From assembly GCA_020723465.1 (NCBI GenBank), contig DYIW01000021.1:1-33102 (forward strand): a DNA stretch of 33,102 bases. Direction: 5' to 3'. Positions 1-10,497 of this stretch are shown here, in pieces. Made by a program: the position numbers and the translations under genes. The number at the start of each line of letters is the position of its first letter. Positions within the stretch are counted from its first letter, which is position 1. This stretch comes from Phycisphaera mikurensis (GTDB lineage: Bacteria; Planctomycetota; B15-G4; JADJEK01). The notes beneath the pieces were generated by a model. The model was not told where the DNA came from. It was given only the letters and a program-made list of their open reading frames with translations, and made no database searches.

Positions 1-102
1 GGTCTCGGCGGGCGCGCGGGCACCGCCTACGCCGCGCTCAAGGACTACACCGCCGCCAACACGGTGCGCCTGCGCGTGCTGCTGCATCCGGCCCGCGACG
101 GC
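1..102 (+). pseudogene. Possible internal fragment of an amidohydrolase-like gene
   Basis: Frame 1 of the plus strand is open from the window edge and reads a plausible protein segment (GTAYAALKDY, then TVRLRVLLHP). It resembles the region of YtcJ-type amidohydrolases where a 'TVRVRLL' strand follows a helix. The similarity stops at about base 102, exactly where the minus-strand ketoacyl synthase loses its own homology. I therefore read it as the visible edge of another gene cut at a junction. The family assignment rests on about 34 residues and is weak; it could be chance in GC-rich DNA. Confidence 0.25.
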
Positions 103-881
103 GCCGCGCGCATGGCGCGCGCGAGCCCGCGGCCGTCGGCCGCCGGCCCGGTGATGTGCGTGGCGTCGTTGCTCACGGCCCAGCCCGCGAGGCGGACGTC
201 TGCCGGGAGGCCGTGGTCTCTTGCCGCCTCCTCGCTCGCGAGCAGCACGGCCGCGGCGCCGTCGCCGAGGCTGAGGCCGTCGCGCGCCATGTCGAAGGGG
301 CGGCAGGCGCTCGGCGTGAGCGCCTGCAGCACGGAGAAGCCGAGGAAGGCGAAGCGGCTGACGATGTCCGCGGCGCACACGAGCACGCGGTCGCGCTCGC
401 CGCTGGCGATCAGGCCCGCGCCGAGCGCGAGGCCTACGGTGGACGAGGCGCAGGCCGCGGACACCTCCATGCCGTCCTCCGGGTCGAGCCCGAGCGCGGC
501 CGCGAGGCGCGCGCGGTAATGGCGCGCGCGCCACGGCTCCGCGAGCGCTTCCGGCGCGCCGCCCTGCGCCTCGTCGAGCGACTCGGCGTTCCCCTTCAGG
601 CCGGTCCAGATGAGGAACGTGCCCGCGGGGAGCGTCCGGATCTGCCGGGCGGCCGCGCGCGCCAGGGCGAGCGTGCGGTTCTCGCCGGGACGGCGGAGCA
701 GGTCGAGATCGGCGATGCACGCCGCGACGTGGTGGGCCAGGCGCTTGGTGGAGAAGCGCGTGACGGGCGCGACGGCCGAGCGCGAGGCGAGCAGTGCCTC
801 CCAGGTCTCGTCCAGCGAGGCGCCGAGGGCGGTGATCGCCGCGGCGTCGGCCAGGACCACGGCTCGCGCTCTGGTGGTCAT
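102..881 (-). pseudogene. Beta-ketoacyl-ACP synthase, C-terminally truncated
   Basis: Condensing enzyme of the KAS I/II fold, expected to join malonyl-ACP to an acyl chain in fatty-acid or polyketide synthesis. About 260 family residues are present. The nucleophile is Cys144 in SAACASS, followed by the CRPFDMARDGLSLGDGAA block typical of the family. The start at 881 is preferred over the longer open frame because its ATG overlaps the apbE stop by four bases (ATGA), indicating translational coupling. After GRGLARAMRAA (residue 260) the expected second half, with the HGTGT and NFGFGG histidine motifs, is missing. The frame runs on through unrelated sequence to a stop at 45. Without the two histidines it cannot be an active synthase as written. 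It is either a real truncation or an artefact of the sequence end. Confidence 0.7.
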
Positions 882-1999
882 CTCGGCTGGCCGGCCTCGG
901 CCGGCGCCGCGCACGGGGAAAGGGGCAGCAGCAGCTCGCCGTTCTCGAGCCTCAGGCCCGAGGTGAGGCGCGCCGCGCCGTCCTCGGCGAGGAACACGGC
1001 CTCGACGCCTTCCTGTGTTTCAGCGAAGGCCAGGCCCGGTTCCAGCCCCATGACGAAGAGCGCGGTCGAGAGCGCGTCGGCGTCGATGCCGCTCCTTGCG
1101 AACACGGTCACGCCGGCCAGGCCGCGCGCCGGCCAGCCCGTGCGCGGATCGATGATGTGGCTGTAGCGCACGCCGTTCGCCTCGAAGAAGCGCTCGTAGT
1201 CGCCCGAGGTCGCCACCGCGCAGTCCGTGGCGCGGCAGGTGGCGAAGGGCGCGGCTTCGCGCGGATGGCGCACCGCGATGTTCCAGGGCCGCGCGCCGCG
1301 CGCGCCCGCGAGCACCAGGTTGCCGCCCGCGTCGACGATGAAGTCGCGCCAGCCGCCGGCGCGCAGGAACGCGGCCATGCGGTCCGCGGCGAAGCCCTTG
1401 CCGATGGCGCCGAAGCCGAGCTTCATGCCCGGCCGCTCCAGACGCGCGCTGCCGTCCGCGACGTGCAGCTTGTCGCAGCCGGTCAGGTCGCGCCGGGCCT
1501 GCACCTCAGCGGCGTCCGGCAGGCGGCCCTGCTCGCGCGCGGCTTCCCACAGCTCGAAGAGCGGGCCGCCGGTGACGTCGAACGCGCCGTCCGTGCGCCG
1601 CGCCCAGTCGAGGGAGACGGTGATCAGCTCGAGCAGGTCGGCGCTGAGCGCGAGGGGCGCGCCGCCCGCGCCGCGGTTGAGGGCTGACGTCTCGCTGTCC
1701 TCGCGCCACTCGCTGATGCGTTCTTCCAGGCGAGCCGCCAGGTCGAGGGCCGCGCCCGCGGCGCGTTGCGCCTGCGTACGTTCCCGGCCGCCGAAGAAGA
1801 TCTCCACCGAGAAGAACGTGCCCATGAGCGGCCGCGCGGCGCGCACGACCTCGTCCTCGCCCTGGGCGCCCTCGCCCGCGGCGCGCCAGCGCTCGAGAAC
1901 GAAGAGCGCGAGCACGAAGAGCAGCACCACGGCGATGCCGAGGAGCGGCGGCTTCCTGCCGCGCGCCGGCGCCACGCTTGCGTCTTCCGGCTCGGACAT
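878..1999 (-). CDS. apbE: FAD:protein FMN transferase (ApbE family)
   Basis: ApbE proteins transfer FMN from FAD to Thr/Ser of target flavoproteins (NqrB, NqrC, RnfG and others) outside the cytoplasmic membrane, using Mg2+. The 373-residue product starts at the ATG at 1999. It has one N-terminal membrane segment (LLGIAVVLLFVLALFVL) preceded by basic residues, so it is membrane-anchored and faces the periplasm. Family hallmarks seen: RPLMGTFFSVEI near the N-terminus, GAIGKGFAADR, DAGGNLVLAG, GDYERFF, YSHIIDPRTGWPA and DADALSTALFVMG near the C-terminus (the Asp/Thr of this block bind Mg2+). Length and motif order are normal. The gene diverges from fetA with about 116 bases between starts and is coupled to the downstream ketoacyl synthase. 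No obvious flavinylation target lies in the window. Confidence 0.93.
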   Translation of the reverse strand: MSEPEDASVAPARGRKPPLLGIAVVLLFVLALFVLERWRAAGEGAQGEDEVVRAARPLMGTFFSVEIFFGGRERTQAQRAAGAALDLAARLEERISEWREDSETSALNRGAGGAPLALSADLLELITVSLDWARRTDGAFDVTGGPLFELWEAAREQGRLPDAAEVQARRDLTGCDKLHVADGSARLERPGMKLGFGAIGKGFAADRMAAFLRAGGWRDFIVDAGGNLVLAGARGARPWNIAVRHPREAAPFATCRATDCAVATSGDYERFFEANGVRYSHIIDPRTGWPARGLAGVTVFARSGIDADALSTALFVMGLEPGLAFAETQEGVEAVFLAEDGAARLTSGLRLENGELLLPLSPCAAPAEAGQPR

Positions 2000-2115
2000 G
2001 CGGGCGTCCAGTCTGCCGTGTTTCGCGCCGTGCCTCCAGGGCCGCGCGCGCCATTCTCGCGCGGCGCGGCGCAACGCCTCTTCCTGCCGCGCGACGGCTC
2101 GTTCATGATGGCGGC

Positions 2116-2715
2116 ATGTTGGCGGTGCGTGAGCTGACGCGTCCCGGCCTGGAGCAGGCTTCCTTCGAGCTGCAGGCCGGCGAGTGCGTGGTCGTGGGGG
2201 GGCCCTCGGGCGCGGGGAAGACCCTCCTGCTGCGGGCGCTCGCCGACCTCGATCCGAGCACGGGGCAGGTGCTTCTCGACGGCGTGGAGCGCGGCGCCCT
2301 CTCCGGGCCGGAGTGGCGCCGCCGGGTGTGCTACGTGCCGGCCGAGTCGGGCTGGTGGACGGACCGGGTCGCCGACCACTTCGGCGGCCAGGCCGCGGCT
2401 GCTCCGCCGCTGCTCGAGCGGCTGCTCCTGCCGGCCGCGGCGCTCGCCTGGGAGGTGCCGCGCCTGTCCACGGGCGAGCGCCAGCGCCTGGCCCTGGCGC
2501 GCGCCCTGCTGCGTTCTCCACGCGTGTTCCTGCTCGACGAACCGACCTCAGGCCTGGATGAGGCGGCGCGCCTGGCGGCGGAAGAGGTCGTGCGCGAGCG
2601 GCTCGCGGCCGGGGCGTGCGCGCTCTGGGTGACGCACGACGCGGAGCAGGCGCGGCGGCTGGCGCGACGGCGCTTCTGGGTCGAGGCCGGCCGGGTGGCG
2701 GAGCGCTCGGCGTGA
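2116..2715 (+). CDS. fetA: ABC transporter ATP-binding protein, FetA-like
   Basis: ATPase of 199 residues paired with the FetB-type permease downstream; in E. coli FetAB is linked to iron export and oxidative-stress resistance. Motifs seen: Walker A GPSGAGKT (residues 29-36), signature LSTGERQ (118-123, LSTGE instead of LSGGQ), Walker B VFLLDEPTSGLD (137-148) and the H-loop His in WVTHD. The Q-loop position reads YVPAES, so the usual Gln appears replaced; this may be a subfamily trait. The start ATG at 2116 gives a protein beginning directly with the first ABC strand. The longer upstream open frame would overlap the apbE coding region and is rejected. It shares a 4-base overlap (GTGA) with fetB. 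Confidence 0.88.
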   Translation: MLAVRELTRPGLEQASFELQAGECVVVGGPSGAGKTLLLRALADLDPSTGQVLLDGVERGALSGPEWRRRVCYVPAESGWWTDRVADHFGGQAAAAPPLLERLLLPAAALAWEVPRLSTGERQRLALARALLRSPRVFLLDEPTSGLDEAARLAAEEVVRERLAAGACALWVTHDAEQARRLARRRFWVEAGRVAERSA

Positions 2716-3518
2716 ACACGGTGCAGCTCGACTACGCCGACCTGGCGCTCGCCGCGCTCCTGGTGCTCGTGAACGCGGGACTCTCGCTCGCCTTCGCGCT
2801 CGGGCTCGAGCGCCGCATGCTCGTGGCCACGGCACGCATGGTGGTGCAGCTCCTCCTGGTCGGCGTGGTGCTGAAGGCGCTGTTCGCCGCGCTCTCGCCG
2901 CTCTGGACCGGCGCCGCCGCCCTGGCCATGGTCCTGTTCGCCGGCCGCGAGGTCATGGCGCGCCAGGAGCGGCGCCTGAAAGGCGTCTGGGCCTACGGCC
3001 TGGGCACGTCGTGCATGCTGCTCGCGGCCGTGCTCGTCACGGTGTTCGCGCTCTCCACGCAGGTGCGGCCCGATCCGTGGTACGACCCGCGCTACTCGCT
3101 GCCCCTGCTCGGCATGATCCTCGGCAACACCATGACCGGCGTGAGCCTCGGCCTGCACGCCCTGAGCAGCGGCCTCACCACGCGGCGCGCGGCGGTGGAG
3201 GCGCAGCTCGCGCTCGGCGCCACGCGCTGGCAGGCGACGCGGCCGGTGGCGCGCGCCGCCCTGCAGAGCGCCCTCATGCCGATCGTCAACGCCATGGCCG
3301 CGACCGGGCTGGTCTCGCTCCCAGGCATGATGACCGGACAGATCCTGGCCGGCGCCGATCCCACGCAGGCGGTGCGCTACCAGATGCTGATCATGTTCCT
3401 CATCGCCGGCGGCACCACGCTCGGCGCCGTGGCCGCGGTGCTCGGCGGCGTGCTGCGCCTCACGGATGCGCGCCACCGCCTGCGCCTGGACCGCCTGCGC
3501 GCGCCGCGGCCGGGCTAG
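2712..3518 (+). CDS. fetB: ABC transporter permease, FetB (UPF0014) family
   Basis: Integral membrane subunit of 268 residues of the FetAB exporter. Several strongly hydrophobic segments are visible from the N-terminus (LALAALLVLVNAGLSLAFAL; MVVQLLLVGVVL; the TSCMLLAAVLVTVFAL stretch). The two blocks that define the family are present: PLLGMILGNTMTGVSL in the middle and PGMMTGQILAGADPTQA followed by a YQMLIMFLI helix near the C-terminus. The GTG start at 2712 overlaps the fetA stop, so the pair is translationally coupled. The transported substrate cannot be read from the sequence; iron is the family precedent. Confidence 0.92.
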   Translation: MNTVQLDYADLALAALLVLVNAGLSLAFALGLERRMLVATARMVVQLLLVGVVLKALFAALSPLWTGAAALAMVLFAGREVMARQERRLKGVWAYGLGTSCMLLAAVLVTVFALSTQVRPDPWYDPRYSLPLLGMILGNTMTGVSLGLHALSSGLTTRRAAVEAQLALGATRWQATRPVARAALQSALMPIVNAMAATGLVSLPGMMTGQILAGADPTQAVRYQMLIMFLIAGGTTLGAVAAVLGGVLRLTDARHRLRLDRLRAPRPG

Positions 3519-3521
3519 AAT
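3516..3521 (+). promoter_or_regulatory. Candidate -10 element TAGAAT
   Basis: TAGAAT overlaps the fetB stop codon, 55 bases before the metallophosphatase start. The same hexamer occurs before two other genes in this window (4652, 26343), which makes a promoter role more likely in such GC-rich DNA. No convincing -35 hexamer is visible. Confidence 0.35.
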
Positions 3522-3576
3522 CCGGCCTTCCGGCGCCCGCGCGAGCGCGCCGGCTGCGGCAAGCGGAGGATCGGTC

Positions 3577-4626
3577 GTGAAGCGCGCTCTGCTCATTGGA
3601 TCGAGTCTTGCCGGCTGCCTGCTCGTCCTGGGCATGTTCGGCCTGGAAGGCTACGCCCTGGTCGTGCAGCGGGAGGCGGAGGCGCCGCTGCCGGAACGCT
3701 TCGGCAACTTCCCGCGCGTGCGCGCCCTGCTGGAGGGCGCGGCGCCCAAGGAGTCGTTCACCTTCGCGGTGGTGGGCGACACCAAGAGCACCGGCACCTT
3801 CGAGAAGATCGCGGGCGAGCTGCGACCGCGCGACCTCGACTTCGCCGTGCTGCTCGGGGACTGCACCTACGACGGCAGCGAGGAGGAGCACGGCTACTTC
3901 CGCGCCGAGTGCCAGCACGAGTACGCCCTGCCCTTTCCCGTGTTCTACGTGGTCGGCAACCACGACGTGAGCCCCGACGACTTCCCGCTCGAACGCTTCG
4001 AGGAGATGTACGGGCCCACGCTCTTCTCGCTGGAGTACCAGGGGCGCCTGTTCCTCTTCCTGCGCGTCCTGCCCGACCCGTATTCCAACGAGGACACCAT
4101 GCGCTTCCTGCGGGAGCTGCGGCGCGAGGACCTCTCCCGCCATCGCCACGTGTTCGTGTTCATGCATGTGCCGCCGCCCGTGGCGGAGGCGGTCGGCGGC
4201 CACAAGTGCGCGGAGGGCGAGGAGCTGCTGCGCATCCTCGAGGATCTCGAGGTCGACTACGTGTTCGCCGGGGACTACCACGGCTACGGCCGCGTGGACC
4301 GGGGAGGCACGCACTACCTCGTGACCGGCGGCGGCGGGGCGCGGCTCGACGAGAAGCGCGGCAGGCAGTTCCACCACGCCCTCGTGCTGGAAGTGGCGGG
4401 CGACACCGTCTCGGAGAGCATCGTCTTCGTCGAGCGGGAGCACGACCTGGAGGATGCGTTGGAGAGGTATGCCATCGCGCGCGCGTACCCGTGGATGGCG
4501 AGCCACCGGGCCGCGACCCTGGCGGTGAACGCGCTGGCGCTCGCCGTGCTCGCGCTTCTCGTGTTGCTCCTCCGCTCGGCGTGGAGAGAGCGGTCGAGCG
4601 CGCGGGCGCGGGCGAGCTGGTCGTAG
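3577..4626 (+). CDS. Membrane-anchored calcineurin-like metallophosphoesterase
   Basis: Predicted metal-dependent phosphoesterase of 349 residues. The GTG start at 3577 is chosen because a GCGGAGGA ribosome binding site (3563-3570) lies just upstream and the product begins with a basic N-terminus and a membrane segment (about residues 5-30). Metallophosphoesterase motifs in order: VVGDTKS (Asp68), LLGDCTYDG (Asp95), VVGNHD (Asn128, His129), FMHVPPP (His197) and AGDYHGYG (residues 232-238). The last motif is normally GHxH; here the first His is Asp233. A second membrane helix (about 312-333) closes the protein, so the catalytic domain is tethered at both ends and probably lies outside the cytoplasm. 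Substrate unknown. It stands between fetB and a cupin gene, with its own candidate promoter. Confidence 0.85.
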   Translation: MKRALLIGSSLAGCLLVLGMFGLEGYALVVQREAEAPLPERFGNFPRVRALLEGAAPKESFTFAVVGDTKSTGTFEKIAGELRPRDLDFAVLLGDCTYDGSEEEHGYFRAECQHEYALPFPVFYVVGNHDVSPDDFPLERFEEMYGPTLFSLEYQGRLFLFLRVLPDPYSNEDTMRFLRELRREDLSRHRHVFVFMHVPPPVAEAVGGHKCAEGEELLRILEDLEVDYVFAGDYHGYGRVDRGGTHYLVTGGGGARLDEKRGRQFHHALVLEVAGDTVSESIVFVEREHDLEDALERYAIARAYPWMASHRAATLAVNALALAVLALLVLLLRSAWRERSSARARASWS

Positions 4627-4651
4627 CCGCCGGGGCGGCCGCGGCGCCGAG

Positions 4652-4657
4652 TAGAAT
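4652..4657 (+). promoter_or_regulatory. Candidate -10 element TAGAAT
   Basis: TAGAAT lies 51 bases before the cupin start, in the 82-base gap after the metallophosphatase gene. It is one of three identical hexamers at similar positions in the window. Confidence 0.35.
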
Positions 4658-4708
4658 GGTCTCGGTGTGGGTGGGCCGCCGGGCGGCCGGCGTGCCGGAG
4701 GCAGATCC

Positions 4709-5008
4709 ATGGCCGAGATCAAGGTCGAACGTAATCCCCCTCGCGCGCGCCTGGACGAGCTTCGCGTCACGGACTGGGACATCTGGACGTGCGAGGTGTC
4801 GCGCTTCCCGTGGACGTACGCCCAGGAGGAGACGTGCTACTTCCTGGACGGCGACGTCGTGGTGTCGGTCGAGGGCAGGGAGCTGCTGCGCATCGGGCGC
4901 GGCGACCTGGTGACGTTCCCGAAGGGGTTGAAATGCGCCTGGGACGTGCGGCGGCCGGTGCGCAAGCACTTCCACTTCTGGGAGGAAGAGGAGAGCGGCG
5001 CCGCGTGA
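4709..5008 (+). CDS. Small cupin-domain protein (DUF861/Cupin_3-like)
   Basis: A single-domain cupin of 99 residues. The pattern WTYAQEETCYFLDGDVVV, then the Gly-rich turn GRGDLVTFPKGLKCAWDV and a final VRKHFHFW strand fits the Cupin_3 (DUF861) family, related to EutQ and (S)-ureidoglycine aminohydrolase-type small cupins. The usual metal-binding His cluster is largely absent: Glu-Glu-Thr-Cys replaces the first motif, as in many members of this family. The start at 4709 follows a CCGGAGGCAG ribosome binding site. It ends 30 bases from the convergent ileS stop. No pathway can be assigned from the context. Confidence 0.8.
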   Translation: MAEIKVERNPPRARLDELRVTDWDIWTCEVSRFPWTYAQEETCYFLDGDVVVSVEGRELLRIGRGDLVTFPKGLKCAWDVRRPVRKHFHFWEEEESGAA

Positions 5009-5038
5009 GCGCTCGGCCCGGCGCGGGCACGTGCAGCG

Positions 5039-8248
<3,210 letters not shown>

Positions 8249-8442
8249 GGGCTCGATCCGCCGGGGCTTCCTGCTGGCGCACAAGTGCGCGCCCGCCGGA
8301 CGTTACGCACGGGAGCCCTTCGGCGCAAGGCGCGAAAGCGGCCATTGCCCGGGCTCCGGGTTCGGGGCATACTCGGCGTGCGGCGACGGCGCGATCTTGG
8401 CCGGCTCCGGGGAGTGCACTCGGGCCGGGGAAAGGACGGAAG

Positions 8443-10203
8443 ATGACCCCCATCCAGTTCTGCGCAGGATTCGTTCTCGCAGGTCTGGCGCGCGCGGCGC
8501 CGGCGCCGCAGGAGTGGGTCGAGCTCGACGTCCGCCTGCCGGATGGCACGCAGGCGCCCGCCGCGCGCATCGTGATCGAACCGGTCGATGCACCCGAGGG
8601 GGCGGCAGGCGTTCTTGTCCGCATGGGACCCGTGACGTGGACACCGGACCAGCCGGGCGTGGACGTGCCCAACGCGCGCGTGTACGTCCAGGCCTTCGCC
8701 GGCGCGGACGATGGGGGGCTGGACGGGGAGTACGCTTCCGAGGCGGTCGAGGTCGACGGCCGGGTGGAGCAGAGCGCCGTCCTGCGCCTCGGCCTCCTGC
8801 CGCGCGTGGGCGTGCGCGTGAGCCTGACGCTCGCCGGGTGCACGAAGCTCGAGAACGGCAGAGTGCTGGTCGCGGCGCTCGATGCCGTGGAAGAACCGGA
8901 TCTCGAACTCCTGGTCGCGAACGGGGCGTGCTTCCCGGTCCCATCGAGCGAGCACCTCGTTCTCGACTTGGAGCCGGGCCGTTACGTGGCTGGCGCCGCG
9001 TTCGGAGTGGGGCTTCCCGTTGTTGCGCACGAGGTGTTCCACGTGCGGGAGGGGATGACCCGCGTGGACCTCGTGCTCGACCCGGCGCGGGCGGAGCTGT
9101 CCTTCCGCGTCGAGCTTCTGCTCGGGAAGGAGCCGTTCCCGAAGTTCTTCACGGTCGAAGTGAGCGCCATCCGGCGCTCGACTCCCCTCAGGTTCGAGTG
9201 GCTGCAGGGCCGCGCTGGCGAGGGCAGCGTGCTCCTCGTGCCTGACGCAGCCGGGCTGCGGCTGCTGCAGGCCAAGGAGAACGGCGAGCCCGGCGCGGCT
9301 GCGGCCGTCCTTCTGCGGTACTTCGACGGCAAGGACCTCACGGGCGTGGGAGCCCCGTTGGACCGCTCGCGGCCCTCGGTCCGCGTCTCGATCGATAGCC
9401 CTGCGTGCGTGTTGGTGACGCTGAGGGGCGAGATCCCGCAGGGGCTGGACCTGATGGTCATGGCCGCGCCTCGTGCGCGTCTCCAGCACTGGCTGGACAA
9501 GGACAAGTCCAGTGCCCGCGTTGCAGACGGAGAGGCGGTGATCGGTCCGCTTCCGGCGGCTCCCTACGACCTTGTGCTTCGCAAGGCGAGAGACGGTGTC
9601 CCGAGCGCCGTGCTGGCGGTCCAGCCCGTGGAGCTGGTTCCCGGGGACAACCGGATCGCGCTGGACATGCCCGGACTCTTCCGCGTCGAGGTGCGCGTTC
9701 ACGGGCCCGCGCGTTCGGTGGAGCTCTACTCGCATGAAAGCGGAGGGTTCACGGAGGATGTCGAGTCCGGCACGGCGCTCTTCGACCATGTCCCCGCCGG
9801 CGACTACTGGTTGACAGCGCAAGGCGCCGGTCCGTGCAGAGCGGCCCTGCACGTTCCACCAGGCGGTCTCGTCCACTACCGCCCGCCCCGCTTCGACGCA
9901 CTCGAAGTCCGCGTCATCGATCCAGCGGGTCCGGCCCGCAGCCTGGGATTCGAGGACGGCGACCGGATCCTGGGAATAGACGGGGCCCCCTTCAATCCCG
10001 TGAGGAGTTTCTTCGACCCGCTCGAGGCGACGTTCGGGCGCCGCGCGACGTTCCGGGTGCTGCGCAACGACGAGGAGATCGACTTCGACGCTGTCTTGCC
10101 CGCTGACGGCCTCCGGGAGACGCGGGATGGACTGGACGTGCGGCCCGGCTCCACCGAGATCGAGGACGCCGTTCGCATCGAGCCTCTGCCCGAGAACCGC
10201 TGA
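8443..10203 (+). CDS. Secreted protein with C-terminal PDZ domain, function unknown
   Basis: A 586-residue exported protein starting with a short signal peptide (hydrophobic segment, cleavage likely after LARAAPA). Most of the chain is a series of beta-rich segments with carboxypeptidase-regulatory or Ig-like phrasing, for example LEPGRYVAGAAF and DHVPAGDYWLTAQG, as found in TonB-plug-type sandwich repeats. From about residue 486 to 560 there is a PDZ fold: the chain reads ARSLGFEDGDRILGIDG, then ATFGRRATFRVLRNDEEI, the usual ligand-loop and 'GD-I-INGxP' elements. No catalytic domain is attached, so it is more likely a binding or scaffold protein than a protease. The ribosome binding site GGAAAGGACGGA precedes the ATG at 8443. 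It appears to be a single-gene unit. Confidence 0.75.
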   Translation: MTPIQFCAGFVLAGLARAAPAPQEWVELDVRLPDGTQAPAARIVIEPVDAPEGAAGVLVRMGPVTWTPDQPGVDVPNARVYVQAFAGADDGGLDGEYASEAVEVDGRVEQSAVLRLGLLPRVGVRVSLTLAGCTKLENGRVLVAALDAVEEPDLELLVANGACFPVPSSEHLVLDLEPGRYVAGAAFGVGLPVVAHEVFHVREGMTRVDLVLDPARAELSFRVELLLGKEPFPKFFTVEVSAIRRSTPLRFEWLQGRAGEGSVLLVPDAAGLRLLQAKENGEPGAAAAVLLRYFDGKDLTGVGAPLDRSRPSVRVSIDSPACVLVTLRGEIPQGLDLMVMAAPRARLQHWLDKDKSSARVADGEAVIGPLPAAPYDLVLRKARDGVPSAVLAVQPVELVPGDNRIALDMPGLFRVEVRVHGPARSVELYSHESGGFTEDVESGTALFDHVPAGDYWLTAQGAGPCRAALHVPPGGLVHYRPPRFDALEVRVIDPAGPARSLGFEDGDRILGIDGAPFNPVRSFFDPLEATFGRRATFRVLRNDEEIDFDAVLPADGLRETRDGLDVRPGSTEIEDAVRIEPLPENR

Positions 10204-10497
10204 GCCGGACGACGCCCTGCGCGCGCGGCGCCGCCGCCAGGGCAGCACGCCACCTCCAGCGCGCACGAGAGGTCCTGCACAGCACGTTTGTCGCGCGGTC
10301 CTCGACCGTCGTCAGACAAGCCGCCTCCCTCGTCCCGGCCGATGTTGCAGCACCCTCGGCTCGACGTGCCGTCGCTGCCCTCCAGGCGTTCCTTCGTGCC
10401 TGCGGAGAGCCCCAGTAGGACGCCCGGCCTTGCGGCGCGGCCGCGGCGTGGGGCATGATGGTGGGAGTAGCCCCGGTCCCGCTTCACGGAGGATCCC
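10204..10497. other. Intergenic region without recognised gene
   Basis: This 294-base spacer lies between the PDZ protein and the secreted protease. Open frames crossing it have no credible composition and look like shadows. The only element I can support is the ribosome binding site ACGGAGGA (about 10485-10492) before the protease start. No tRNA, repeat or clear terminator is seen. Confidence 0.5.

Noticed and set aside
878-2719. Very long minus-strand frame (613 codons) upstream of and including ApbE
   Set aside because: Only the part from the ATG at 1999 has ApbE similarity. The upstream part is the Arg/Pro-rich shadow of fetA on the other strand.
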